From contig CAZIKF010000003.1 of assembly GCA_964539825.1 (NCBI GenBank), positions 62,001 to 126,000 of the forward strand: a DNA stretch of 64,000 nt, in the 5' to 3' direction. This DNA comes from CAZIKF01 sp964539825. Its GTDB lineage: Bacteria > Muiribacteriota > UBA6191. A program made the position numbers and the translations under genes. Below the pieces are notes generated by a model that made no database searches, had not been told where the DNA came from, and saw only the letters and a list, made by a program, of their open reading frames with translations. This document shows positions 51,710 through 60,658 of the stretch, one piece after another. Within the stretch, counting starts at the first letter, position 1, and every line of letters starts with the position of its first letter.

Positions 51710-52876
51710 CTATACGTTGTCGGGTGCCTGGTGGATAAGACTAGCAACTTCACGTACTTCATCAAGGGTTTCATATCGTACAAGATAGGCGAACTCTCCC
51801 ATGACCTCTGCGTATATAGCAGGAAGCTCCGAGTATAGGCTCAATCTATCGCCAAGCATATCAAGGATCTGCTCATGACTATATTTATAATCGTAGCGCT
51901 TGCGTCTGGAAACATGCGCGCAGTGGAATTTTCGCTCTAACTCATAAGAATCAATCTGGCCGGTCACCACTCCAGCCCATAGGTCATAGACATCCATATC
52001 ATGGGCGTAATTCATCATATCCGTGGTCATCCCTCCAGGAGGGCGAAGGTTAATTTCGATACCAACCAGGTTGCCATCCGCAGTCCGGAAAAACTCCAGG
52101 TGAAAAAACTTCTCTCTCACCTGCATAACTTCTAAACATCGAGTCCCGGCTTTCTCTAGTTTCTCGGGGATCTCCCTGTAATTATAGTAATAGAAATCAC
52201 GTGCCTCGGACGCGATCTTCCTGGCGTCCAGGCTATACTCGTGTGAGGTGAAAAAGACGATGTCACCATTGGAGTTGGTAAGTCCATCGAAGGTTACTAT
52301 CTCACCCGTTACAAAGGCTTCCATAATATAGGGGTAAGGCTTTCTTCGTTCGAGAAAGAATTGAAGTTCTTCCAGGTTCCTAATCTTGTGGGTATCCTGG
52401 GCTCCGATTCCCGTATCAGGCTTGATGATGATGGGATAGCCTACTTCTGCCACAAACTCCAGGGCGGAATCATAATCCTCAAGTATGCGGAAAGGGGCCG
52501 TTGTCACTCCTGCTTCAGAAAAAAAATCCTTCATTAGTGATTTTCTTCTCAGGGCCTCAAGTCCCTCCTTTAACCCAAAGATCTTGTATTTCTTTCGAAT
52601 GTCAGCTTCGAGTTCAAGCCAGGTTTCCAGGTGGGACTCTACTCTATGGATAGTTCCGTGGTCTCGCTGGAAATTCTCAACTGCCGCATGAACTTCCTGA
52701 GTCGAATGGAGGTCACTAACCTGGATATGGTCCCAGAGTGACATCTGTAAATCTAACCTTAGTTGGGAAACATGCTGATCTGTGATCCCCAGAACTCGTG
52801 CTCCTCTCTCGACCAGTTTTGCTGGAAAAAGGTAAAAATTCGGGGGAAAATGCGGTGATAGATAAAGGATGTTCAT
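51710..52876 (-). CDS. ATP-grasp carboxylate-amine ligase-like protein
   Basis: A 388-residue protein. The N-terminus (ILYLSPHFPPNFYLFPAKLVERGARVLGI) is a Rossmann-like pre-ATP-grasp fold. YPIIIKPDTGIGAQDTHKI and PYIMEAFVTGEIVTFDGL bind ATP, and VGIEINLRPPGGMTTDMMNYAHDMDVYDLW carries the metal ligands. The family joins a carboxylate to an amine or similar group through an acyl phosphate; the substrate cannot be read off. It is 11 bases downstream of a response-regulator gene and 11 bases upstream of pyrC. It is too short and lacks the domains to be carbamoyl-phosphate synthase. Confidence 0.8.
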   Translation of the reverse strand: MNILYLSPHFPPNFYLFPAKLVERGARVLGITDQHVSQLRLDLQMSLWDHIQVSDLHSTQEVHAAVENFQRDHGTIHRVESHLETWLELEADIRKKYKIFGLKEGLEALRRKSLMKDFFSEAGVTTAPFRILEDYDSALEFVAEVGYPIIIKPDTGIGAQDTHKIRNLEELQFFLERRKPYPYIMEAFVTGEIVTFDGLTNSNGDIVFFTSHEYSLDARKIASEARDFYYYNYREIPEKLEKAGTRCLEVMQVREKFFHLEFFRTADGNLVGIEINLRPPGGMTTDMMNYAHDMDVYDLWAGVVTGQIDSYELERKFHCAHVSRRKRYDYKYSHEQILDMLGDRLSLYSELPAIYAEVMGEFAYLVRYETLDEVREVASLIHQAPDNV

Positions 52877-52887
52877 GGTTTCACTCT

Positions 52888-54348
52888 TTAATTTTGCGTT
52901 TCAAATTTCTTCAAACGACTGTATAGAGCATTTCTAGTTATCCCGAGGTAGGCAGCGGTCCTGGATTTATTCCCCTTAAACTTGGCGATGGCTTTCTGGA
53001 CGACTTGCTTGTTCAGCTCTTCGAGACTGATTGGTCCTTCCGGTAATTCAAATTGCTCTAGATTCAATTCCTTCCTCTGTTCAGAACTAAATAGGGATTC
53101 TGTGGGAGTTTCTTCGCTAAGAAAGCTAAGATGTTCGGGCAGAACCTCGGTATGATCCCAGCAAAGAACAGTTCTTTCAATGGTGTTTTCTAATTCTCTA
53201 ACATTTCCAGGCCAACGGTAGGACCTTAAGAGCTTTTGAGCAGAGGTGGAGATGGATTGGAAGGCCTTTCGCTTTCCTTTGGATTCACGTTCCAGAAAAT
53301 ACTGGGCAAGAGGTACAATCTCGTCGGGACGATCTCGCAAGGCGGGTAAATAAATATAACCGACGTTGAGGCGATAAAATAAATCTCTGCGGAAGTCACT
53401 CGTCTCAACCATTTGTTGCAGATTTCTGTTTGTCGCGCAGATCACTCGCGCCTGAAAGGACAATTTCTTGAGTCCTCCGACCGGAAAATAAGTACGGTCC
53501 TGAAGAACTCTTAGTAGTTTGGGCTGTAGCCTGATTGGCATGTCTCCAATCTCATCCAAGAATAAAGTCCCGTCCTCAGATAGCGCCAGCTTGCCTTTTT
53601 CGCCCTGAGGCTTTCCTCCTGTGAAAGCGCCAGCCTCATACCCAAAAAGCTCAGATTCAAAAAGTTCTGCCGAGAGTGAAGCACAATTAATATCCACAAA
53701 GGGTAATGAACTTCCTGACTGGCCAAAATGTATCAACCGAGCTACAAGCTCCTTTCCTGTTCCCGTCTCTCCTTCAATTACAACAGACAGGGAAGGTTCT
53801 TGATGATATAGCAAGGCTTGAGAGACAACTTGATGCATCGCATTTGATGGAGCCAGAAAGCTGCCTATTCCTGTGGTATGCGCCAGAATATCTCTGGCCT
53901 TTTCAAGTTCCTGTTTTAGGGAAACAGTGGCCTGCTGGACTTTTTCATCGAATTTGGTAGTGAGTTGGTCACGTTCAAGGAGCAGGGATTGGTGTTCAGC
54001 TGTTCTTTCGACTAACAGGGCGAGCTCATCAACATTGATAGGCTTCTGGAGATAGTCATACGCGCCTAGTCTGAGAGCTGCGATAGCGGTGTCAACGTCT
54101 CCATGTCCGGTGTAAACGATAACGTCCGCTTCCTTTTGTGAGGATGCTTTAATTCTTCGCAGGAATTCAATGCCGTCAATACCCGGCATCCTTATGTCTG
54201 TAATTATGAGAGGGTATGTGTCAGTTCCAAGAGCTTCGATGGCACTCTGAGCGTTATCACATTGGCTCACCTGATGACCTAGCTCGGATAAAAACTCAGC
54301 CACACTTTCCCTACTATTACTCTCGTCGTCGACCAGTAGGATTCTCAT
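52888..54348 (-). CDS. NtrC-family sigma-54-dependent response regulator
   Basis: A 486-residue regulator. Residues 1-120 are a receiver with Asp51 in IITDIRMPG. An AAA+ domain follows (GETGTGKE near 190, FLDEIGDMP, RDLFYRLNV), with the sigma-54 contact loop reading GAFTGG instead of GAFTGA. The C-terminus is a Fis-type helix-turn-helix (GNKSRTAAYLGITRNALYSRLKK). It should activate RpoN promoters when phosphorylated, probably by the histidine kinase 55 bases upstream. The Gly at the end of the loop is unusual but may still work. No RpoN site was confirmed in the window. Confidence 0.93.
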   Translation of the reverse strand: MRILLVDDESNSRESVAEFLSELGHQVSQCDNAQSAIEALGTDTYPLIITDIRMPGIDGIEFLRRIKASSQKEADVIVYTGHGDVDTAIAALRLGAYDYLQKPINVDELALLVERTAEHQSLLLERDQLTTKFDEKVQQATVSLKQELEKARDILAHTTGIGSFLAPSNAMHQVVSQALLYHQEPSLSVVIEGETGTGKELVARLIHFGQSGSSLPFVDINCASLSAELFESELFGYEAGAFTGGKPQGEKGKLALSEDGTLFLDEIGDMPIRLQPKLLRVLQDRTYFPVGGLKKLSFQARVICATNRNLQQMVETSDFRRDLFYRLNVGYIYLPALRDRPDEIVPLAQYFLERESKGKRKAFQSISTSAQKLLRSYRWPGNVRELENTIERTVLCWDHTEVLPEHLSFLSEETPTESLFSSEQRKELNLEQFELPEGPISLEELNKQVVQKAIAKFKGNKSRTAAYLGITRNALYSRLKKFETQN

Positions 54349-54403
54349 TTGACTACCATTTGGTAAGATCCATCAGGCTGGCAGATGGAGTTAGACCAGT
54401 ATA

Positions 54404-56020
54404 TCACGTACCATCCCTGCTTTTAGCTTGAACTCCGTCTTTGAGCATCGATTCAGCTGACTGAGCGATGGGGAGTTCAATGGAAAAATAGGCCCCGCCC
54501 TTTTTTCGGTTACTTGCCCTGATCTTTCCATTCCATGCCGAAATAAGATTTTGAACTATACACAGTCCTAATCCCATACCGCCGCCGGCCTCATGAGTGG
54601 TGTAAAAGGGGTCAAAAATCCTGCCAATTTCCTGACCCAGTCCCACACCATTATCACCGATACGGAAACGAACCGTTTCTCTGGAAACCCAGGTCTTAAT
54701 CTGGATCCACCGGTCATTGGACTCAATTCCTCGAAGTGCCTGAATCGAATTCTGGGTGAGATTGAGAACGATTTGCTCAGCCTGCAGGGGCTGTGCGAGT
54801 ATTTGGGGAAGGTCCTTTGCTAAAGACAATTCAATTCGAATTTCTTCATCTTCACAGGCACTGGCGATCATGGCGACGGCACCCTTAATCGACTGGTTCA
54901 GATCTACCCTTTCTAGATTTACAGTCTCGCGGTTTCTATAAACAGCTCGCATATAGGAGATGATTTCGTTTATACGGTTGGCATGGTTAGAGACTTTCTT
55001 TAGCTTTTCTCGAATAATTGGAAATTCGATCTTCTTTCCCTGGCGAAACCAATACTCCATACCATCTACCATTATTTTTAAACCGTTGAGAGGTTGCGCT
55101 ATTTCATGGGCAATTCCAGCCGCCATTGTTCCCAGGGACGCTCTTTTTTCAGCCAGAATTAGCTGCTCTTCGATTGACTTTCTTTTCTGATGGGCATCGC
55201 GGAGACGGGAATAGGCATCGCGCAGTTTGTCATTAGCTGATTGGAGTTCGGCATTGATACTGTTAAGTTCATCATTTTTCTTTTGGATGAGATCCTCCGC
55301 TTTCTTCCGGGCGGTGATATCTCTAATTGTGACTACAAGGGCTTCCTGATCGTGAAAGGGAAGCGGTCTAGAGCCAACTTCAGCAGGGAACCAGTTTGAG
55401 TTTTTGCTTCTCAGGCGGGTTTCCATCAATTGTGGCTCGCCAGATGCTAGATGGGATCTAAGTTCTTCTTGAGACTCAGCCGGAAAGAGATTTAATACGG
55501 ATGTTCCCAGGAGTTTATAACTGGGAACTCCAAGCATCCCTGCAAGGCTGATGTTAGCATCGACGATGGTACCTCCCTTGGTGATGGCGACTCCTTCAGC
55601 AGTAGCCTCACTTAGAATACGAAATCTCTCTTCACTTTCCCGAACCTGCATTTCCATTCGAGCTTCAGAAGTTATATCCGTACCCACTCCTGAAACCCCG
55701 AGAACTTTGCCATTCAAATCAAGGATAGGATTAAGAGAAAAATCAAACACAAGCCCGGCAACAGATACCGGACCTCTGTATTTTTCTCCCTTTTGGGCTC
55801 GTTGGACTCCCTCGGAAATTCCAGATTCCTCGGGGAAGAGTTCTAGTAATGATTTACCGGTGAGCTCCTGGGGTCTCCTTCCCAGTTGTTCAATCTCTCT
55901 TCCGCTGACAAATCTTAGGATTCCCTCCTGGTCAATTGCGAAAAGTATGAGCGAAGCACTAGGAAATACCTGATCCCAAAATTCTTTACTGTGTAGAGAT
56001 TCCGACCAGGGATCTGTCAT
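54404..56020 (-). CDS. Cytoplasmic sensor histidine kinase with two PAS domains
   Basis: A 538-residue kinase. Two PAS domains (about 20-120 and 130-240), a coiled coil (240-290), the phospho-acceptor His305 in AGIAHEIAQPLNG, and the ATP-binding part with VLNLTQNSIQAL, IGDNGVGLG, IFDPFYTTHEAGGGMGLGL. AHE-x-AQPLN is typical of NtrB-like kinases that pair with sigma-54 regulators, in agreement with the NtrC-type gene downstream. No membrane segment is present, so the PAS domains sense an internal signal such as redox state, oxygen or a small ligand. It overlaps the upstream kinase gene by four bases. Confidence 0.92.
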   Translation of the reverse strand: MTDPWSESLHSKEFWDQVFPSASLILFAIDQEGILRFVSGREIEQLGRRPQELTGKSLLELFPEESGISEGVQRAQKGEKYRGPVSVAGLVFDFSLNPILDLNGKVLGVSGVGTDITSEARMEMQVRESEERFRILSEATAEGVAITKGGTIVDANISLAGMLGVPSYKLLGTSVLNLFPAESQEELRSHLASGEPQLMETRLRSKNSNWFPAEVGSRPLPFHDQEALVVTIRDITARKKAEDLIQKKNDELNSINAELQSANDKLRDAYSRLRDAHQKRKSIEEQLILAEKRASLGTMAAGIAHEIAQPLNGLKIMVDGMEYWFRQGKKIEFPIIREKLKKVSNHANRINEIISYMRAVYRNRETVNLERVDLNQSIKGAVAMIASACEDEEIRIELSLAKDLPQILAQPLQAEQIVLNLTQNSIQALRGIESNDRWIQIKTWVSRETVRFRIGDNGVGLGQEIGRIFDPFYTTHEAGGGMGLGLCIVQNLISAWNGKIRASNRKKGGAYFSIELPIAQSAESMLKDGVQAKSRDGT

Positions 56021-58134
56021 GTGCTTTCTTTTAACGACTGTTCATTGAGAATTTCAAGGAACTTGGGTTGGAGACTCTCCCAATTTGCTTCAATTTCATT
56101 CAAGAGTCTTTCCTTTTCCTTCAAAGTGTTTCTAGGGCTCTTCAAATTTTCTTCCAGCGAAGAAAGAAGATTTTGGAGAGATGAAATTTTAAAGAAGGAA
56201 CAGGTGTCCTGGAGGCTCAGAACCAGGCGAGAGATCGTATCAGGAATATTTTCACGGATGGCTTCTCTCAGCAATGGCAGATCCGATTCCATGGTTTGGA
56301 TCAGCAGCTGAATCATCTCAAAAACGACCTCGCCCGATGTTTCTTCCATTGAGATCAAATCGCTGAGATCGAAAGCATCAGGTATGGATTCTTCAGATTT
56401 AAGAGGTTTCTTAGCAGTGCCTTCCCAACTTCCACGATGAAGCGAGAAACCAAACTGGGAAGCAACTAACTTCTTGCCAAGAGCATCGGGAAGAAATGGT
56501 TTTTTGAGTATGCTGGTATGAGAGAGCCTCGATTCAAATTCCTCCTCCAGAAGAGGAGAATCACGACTGATCAAAAGTAAGGTTTGTAATCCCTGAATGG
56601 AGGAAACCAGGTGAAGAAAACGTTCAAATTGCTTGGAGGGCGGAAAAGTACTCTCATCCGCAATGAAGATTTGAAAGGGATTTTGCTGCGAGACAGACTT
56701 CTTTAGGATCTTGAGACATTTGTCATAGTCATCTTCTACTTTGAGGGCTGAACAACCCCACTGGGTGATATAGCTACTGAGAAGTTCTACGGGCTCTTTT
56801 ACGCCATAGCAAACCAGTATCTTAGAATCCTTTACGGAGAAGGATAGTGGATTTGGTTCAAGGCTGATTTCTTCCAGGGGAAGTTGGAATTGAAATTTAC
56901 TACCAGTGCCAGGCTCACTTTCTAACCAGATTTTTCCACCCATTAGCTCAATGAGCTGTTTAGAAATAGCTGTACCCAAACCCGTTCCTCCAAATTGACG
57001 CGTTGTAGAACCGTCTACCTGGGTGAAGGAGTCAAAAATTTGACTATGTCTATCCTGGGGAATTCCAATGCCTGTATCTTCTATGCTAAATAAAACAGCC
57101 TTTGTAGATTCTTGCACCTTGTTCCGAACCCTGATTTTTACATATCCCTTTGGGGTAAACTTGATAGCGTTTCCCACCAGGTTGGTTAGAATCTGTCGTA
57201 GGCGAACGGGATCACCACGGTGGGTCCCTGAGATACCAGGTTCGCAATCCAGCAATAGATCCAGCTTTTTTTCGGACGCTTTAATTCCAAGGGAATCGTA
57301 CACATGCTGAAACACATCCATGAGATGAAACTCAATAGATTCAATGGTTAGTTTGCCTGCTTCAATCTTTGAAAAGTCGAGAATGTCATTAATGATTTCC
57401 AGGAGATGGTGTGCCGAGGTTCTCACAATCTCCAGATTCTCCCTTTGATCATCTGTAAGCCTGGTATTGAGTGTGAGCTCTGTCATTGCTATCACACCAT
57501 TCATGGGAGTTCGAATTTCATGACTCATGTTGGCCAAAAACTGGCTTTTAGCCTCACTAGCGCTCTTTGCTTTCTCAAGAGCAGCCTGAAGTTCTCGGGT
57601 CTTTTCCAGAACCATATCCTCAAGTTTCAAACTATATTCTGAAAGTTCCTGGTGCTTTTGGAGGTTTTCAAGTGAGATTCTCTCGAATCTAGATCTCAGG
57701 GTCTCTAATTCATTATGTAAATGACGTGTTCTGGTTAAAGGTCGTTCGAGGTCTCGAAGGGAGTCTACCCGGGTGATCTGGGTCAAAATCTGTCGGGAGA
57801 TGGTACCCCTTAAGGACTGAATCTGGTCTACTTTGCCCGGCTCAAATCTCATTCTGAGAGTTCCCTCCATTCCAGTTGGAGAAAAGATGGGAAAGATTAG
57901 AACAGTTCCTAGAGATTCGCTGATGAGAATTCCTTCGGGATCTAGTGTCAGGGATTGATCAAGAGGGGGTAATAGCTGCGGCATATTCCCCGCGGATTTT
58001 ATGACTTTTTCTACCCTGGCTACCGTACAAATCCATTGGAGATTAAGGGGTGCCAATAAAAACTCAAGGTCTCCTGGTAAATCCAGTTCCTCGAGATAAT
58101 TACGATCTTCTTTGAGCAGATCGAGTAGTTCCAT
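56017..58134 (-). CDS. Soluble hybrid-type histidine kinase with degenerate receiver and Hpt-like tail
   Basis: A 705-residue kinase. The first 115 residues may be GAF-like, then a coiled coil (135-195), His205 in ANMSHEIRTPMNG, and an ATPase part (NLVGNAIKFTPKG, IEDTGIGIP, FGGTGLGTAISKQL). A receiver-like domain (about 425-560) keeps FIADEST and ILKKPF but lacks the acidic pair at its start. A C-terminal helical domain looks like Hpt, but the phospho-His place reads RLVLSLQDTC without His. The kinase core is intact, while the output relay looks broken, so it may act on separate partners such as the Asp51 receiver encoded downstream. It is four bases after the HDOD gene. Confidence 0.85.
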   Translation of the reverse strand: MELLDLLKEDRNYLEELDLPGDLEFLLAPLNLQWICTVARVEKVIKSAGNMPQLLPPLDQSLTLDPEGILISESLGTVLIFPIFSPTGMEGTLRMRFEPGKVDQIQSLRGTISRQILTQITRVDSLRDLERPLTRTRHLHNELETLRSRFERISLENLQKHQELSEYSLKLEDMVLEKTRELQAALEKAKSASEAKSQFLANMSHEIRTPMNGVIAMTELTLNTRLTDDQRENLEIVRTSAHHLLEIINDILDFSKIEAGKLTIESIEFHLMDVFQHVYDSLGIKASEKKLDLLLDCEPGISGTHRGDPVRLRQILTNLVGNAIKFTPKGYVKIRVRNKVQESTKAVLFSIEDTGIGIPQDRHSQIFDSFTQVDGSTTRQFGGTGLGTAISKQLIELMGGKIWLESEPGTGSKFQFQLPLEEISLEPNPLSFSVKDSKILVCYGVKEPVELLSSYITQWGCSALKVEDDYDKCLKILKKSVSQQNPFQIFIADESTFPPSKQFERFLHLVSSIQGLQTLLLISRDSPLLEEEFESRLSHTSILKKPFLPDALGKKLVASQFGFSLHRGSWEGTAKKPLKSEESIPDAFDLSDLISMEETSGEVVFEMIQLLIQTMESDLPLLREAIRENIPDTISRLVLSLQDTCSFFKISSLQNLLSSLEENLKSPRNTLKEKERLLNEIEANWESLQPKFLEILNEQSLKEST

Positions 58135-58137
58135 AAA

Positions 58138-59025
58138 TTAGGAATCTGCTAGATCCATCAGGTCCTTGGCCTTCTCAAACTCCTCTGGCATATCCTCTAA
58201 TAAGATTTGTACATCAGTCTTGGTAAATTTCAAGATCTGGAGTGATACATTAAACTCTTCCGGGTTCACTTTCCTGGTTTCTACGAAGCCGAAATTTATT
58301 GCGTTGCACATGGTATTTGCCAGGTACAGTACGGCCAGCAGAGGCCTGTCAGCACGAGAGGCTTTGCTTGGATGGTGGTGGGCTGATACGGCAATTTTAA
58401 ACTCTCCTGGTAAATTCCAGCTGCCAATCACCTCCCTGGCTAGATCTTGGTGGGAGAAACCGATAATTTCATTTTCAAGATCTTCTAAAGGGAAATCTTC
58501 ACTCTGTGGGTGGGTGAGTACCGCGATGAAGTGATCATGAAGATATTGGTCAATCATGACGATGCCAAGATCATGTAAAATTCCAGTGCTGAAGACATGA
58601 TCTTCAAGTCCCATTTCACTTTTTTGTGAAATGGCTTTGGAGCAGAGAGCCACGCCCACGGAGTGTTTCCACAAATCAGTACGTCGGTACCTTCCTATTT
58701 CAGTCGCATTGCGAAAAAGCTCACAGACTGATGCGCTTAGTGCAAGATCTTTCACGGTTTTAAATCCGAGGAAAATTACTGCCTTGCGAATCTCTAGGAT
58801 TCTTTCTGAGAGTCCAAAATGAGCAGAGTTGGACATTTTCAGCAGCCTCGCAGTGAGAGCAGGATCACTGCGAATCACACTCTCAAGATCAGCCGCCGTG
58901 GAATCAGGGTCTGAGGTTAACTCAACTATTTTCAAGGCAATATGAGGCAGGGTAGAAACGGAGGTGATTTTGCGAACTGTCGCATCAAGATTTGGTTTAA
59001 TCAAATTAGTTTCCATGGCAGCCAT
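58138..59025 (-). CDS. HDOD domain signalling protein
   Basis: A 295-residue protein. Residues about 15-210 are an HDOD domain: SVSTLPHIALKIVELTSDPDS, RSDPALTARLLKMSNSAHFG and the relic HD motif in STGILHDLGIVMIDQYL. HDOD proteins usually lack HD hydrolase activity and act as scaffolds in two-component and cyclic-di-GMP pathways. The ATG at 59025 has AAAGG six bases upstream. It is the first gene of a minus-strand run going on to two kinases, an NtrC-type regulator, an ATP-grasp enzyme and pyrCD. Confidence 0.9.
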   Translation of the reverse strand: MAAMETNLIKPNLDATVRKITSVSTLPHIALKIVELTSDPDSTAADLESVIRSDPALTARLLKMSNSAHFGLSERILEIRKAVIFLGFKTVKDLALSASVCELFRNATEIGRYRRTDLWKHSVGVALCSKAISQKSEMGLEDHVFSTGILHDLGIVMIDQYLHDHFIAVLTHPQSEDFPLEDLENEIIGFSHQDLAREVIGSWNLPGEFKIAVSAHHHPSKASRADRPLLAVLYLANTMCNAINFGFVETRKVNPEEFNVSLQILKFTKTDVQILLEDMPEEFEKAKDLMDLADS

Positions 59026-59078
59026 TATATACCTTTAAGTCCTGTTTTTGTCTGCACTTCAAATGGTAGAAGTCATTC

Positions 59079-60596
59079 CTACCGGAAGGTAGAGATAGGG
59101 GTAGAAGGGTCTTGATTTGAATTTCCCCACTCCCACAAATGAGTTTTTTCATTCACTTCCAAGAGGTAATCAAAGGTTTGGACCAAAGTATAGTGGCTCT
59201 TCAGATGGTTTAAAAATCCAGGGGAATGGTGGCCGAGTATGTGAATCTCTGAATCTGAAAGCAAGAGGTATGAGAACTTTTTTGTGGCGATCCAATCCCA
59301 CAAAAATTCCGGATGAACCACTTTTAGACTTCGAGCTTGTTCAGGCGTGAAGTTTGGTTGGAGACTGAATCTGCCCATTGTTGTGTCCAGGGGTGCGGGT
59401 TCCTTTAAAAAGGAGTTGAGATAGCCGTCAAAGGAAAAGAGCAGGCTCCTTTTTCCAGGTTTCACCTTTTCCAGTTCGCTGATGACGGTTTCAATTCTTT
59501 GAATTTGAGAAGGAAATACCAATCTTCGATAGCCTCGCCATGTTGTAACACAAGCGCTGAAAATGAGTAGAAATAGTGTCCAATTCCTGATTCTAAACGA
59601 ACCAAAGTCGGCGTGTAGAAAGAGAATCAGATATAAGGGGAGAAACACAGGTGCAAGGTACTCATCGAAAGGTCTCTGAGCTGGTAGATGAGCGATGAGA
59701 ATAATTACGAACAGTCCAAGAAGCAGACTGCGAATTTTTTTGGGTTTCACGCAGTGTACAGTCAGTAGAAAGGGTATGAAAATGAGGCTGGATCTCAGTA
59801 TGTACCCGATTTTTTCGCTGATGACTTCAACTAAAGTCAGGGAGTTTGACTCCAGGTAAGCATGGTTGAAGAGGTTGGGACTCAGGACCGGCCAGGGTAT
59901 CGGCAGAAATAGATTCTTGAGTACTACTTCCCAGTCGAGGCTAAATAAGGTCAAAAAGGGTATGAAATAGGCCAGGAGTGCCGTAGGCCTAAAATGGCGC
60001 CGATCCAGCCAAATATAGAGGGGGAGCAAGGGGAGGAAGCTGATTCGAAACATGCTCAGAATTGCCAGGAGAGAATAGGAGATTTCCTTATTTCCACGGA
60101 GAAATTGCCAAAGCGAGCCCAGCAGGAGAAGTTGGATCAACGCATAGGATTTAATCTGAAAGAGGAATTGGAGCATATAGGGATTGAGTAAGAGAACCAT
60201 TACGAACCAGAACAACCGATCCCGGGCTTCCCTTACTAAAAGGTGCAGACAAACACAGAGGGTTAGCGTACTAAGCAAAATGTGCAGGATTCGACCCCAA
60301 AATGGGTCTGCATTCGGCATCCAACTCAGGAGAGTGGCATAACTCCATAAATAATGGGGGGTGTGGGGGTAGTAGAAGTCTTCAAAGGGCGATAAACCCC
60401 GTAAAACAGTCTTGGCGGCACAAGTGTACCAACCTCCGTCCTGGAACTTTCCAAAATAGAGAAAACCCAGACCGAAGAGAGACCAGCCGATCAGAAGGAT
60501 AAAGAGGGTGATCTTTGTATTTCGGACCGGGGGTAGCAGAGGCACTCTCATCGAGTGTAAGATACCCCATTCTAAGGTATGCAGACCAGGATACAT
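59079..60596 (-). CDS. Polytopic membrane protein, GT-C glycosyltransferase-like
   Basis: A 505-residue protein with about nine to ten hydrophobic segments. DGGWYTCAAKTVLRGLSPFEDFYYPHTPHYLW is the acidic first-loop pattern of GT-C enzymes (Asp/Glu after the first helix) that use a polyprenyl-phosphate sugar. A soluble C-terminal part of about 130 residues follows the last helix. Substrate unknown; it may add sugars to lipids or proteins of the envelope. Starts at 60596 and 60551 (MRVPLLPP) are both possible. It diverges from the arsenite methyltransferase gene. Confidence 0.65.
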   Translation of the reverse strand: MYPGLHTLEWGILHSMRVPLLPPVRNTKITLFILLIGWSLFGLGFLYFGKFQDGGWYTCAAKTVLRGLSPFEDFYYPHTPHYLWSYATLLSWMPNADPFWGRILHILLSTLTLCVCLHLLVREARDRLFWFVMVLLLNPYMLQFLFQIKSYALIQLLLLGSLWQFLRGNKEISYSLLAILSMFRISFLPLLPLYIWLDRRHFRPTALLAYFIPFLTLFSLDWEVVLKNLFLPIPWPVLSPNLFNHAYLESNSLTLVEVISEKIGYILRSSLIFIPFLLTVHCVKPKKIRSLLLGLFVIILIAHLPAQRPFDEYLAPVFLPLYLILFLHADFGSFRIRNWTLFLLIFSACVTTWRGYRRLVFPSQIQRIETVISELEKVKPGKRSLLFSFDGYLNSFLKEPAPLDTTMGRFSLQPNFTPEQARSLKVVHPEFLWDWIATKKFSYLLLSDSEIHILGHHSPGFLNHLKSHYTLVQTFDYLLEVNEKTHLWEWGNSNQDPSTPISTFR

Positions 60597-60658
60597 CGCG
60601 GGAGCATGTAAGGGTCCACAGGTTTCGCTTACTAAGGTTTAGTCGGAGGGTATTGGAT

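Noticed and set aside
51710..52876. ATP-grasp gene as a carbamoyl-phosphate synthase part
   Set aside because: It is 388 residues with a single ATP-grasp unit, whereas CarB has two and exceeds 1000 residues; no CarA is adjacent.
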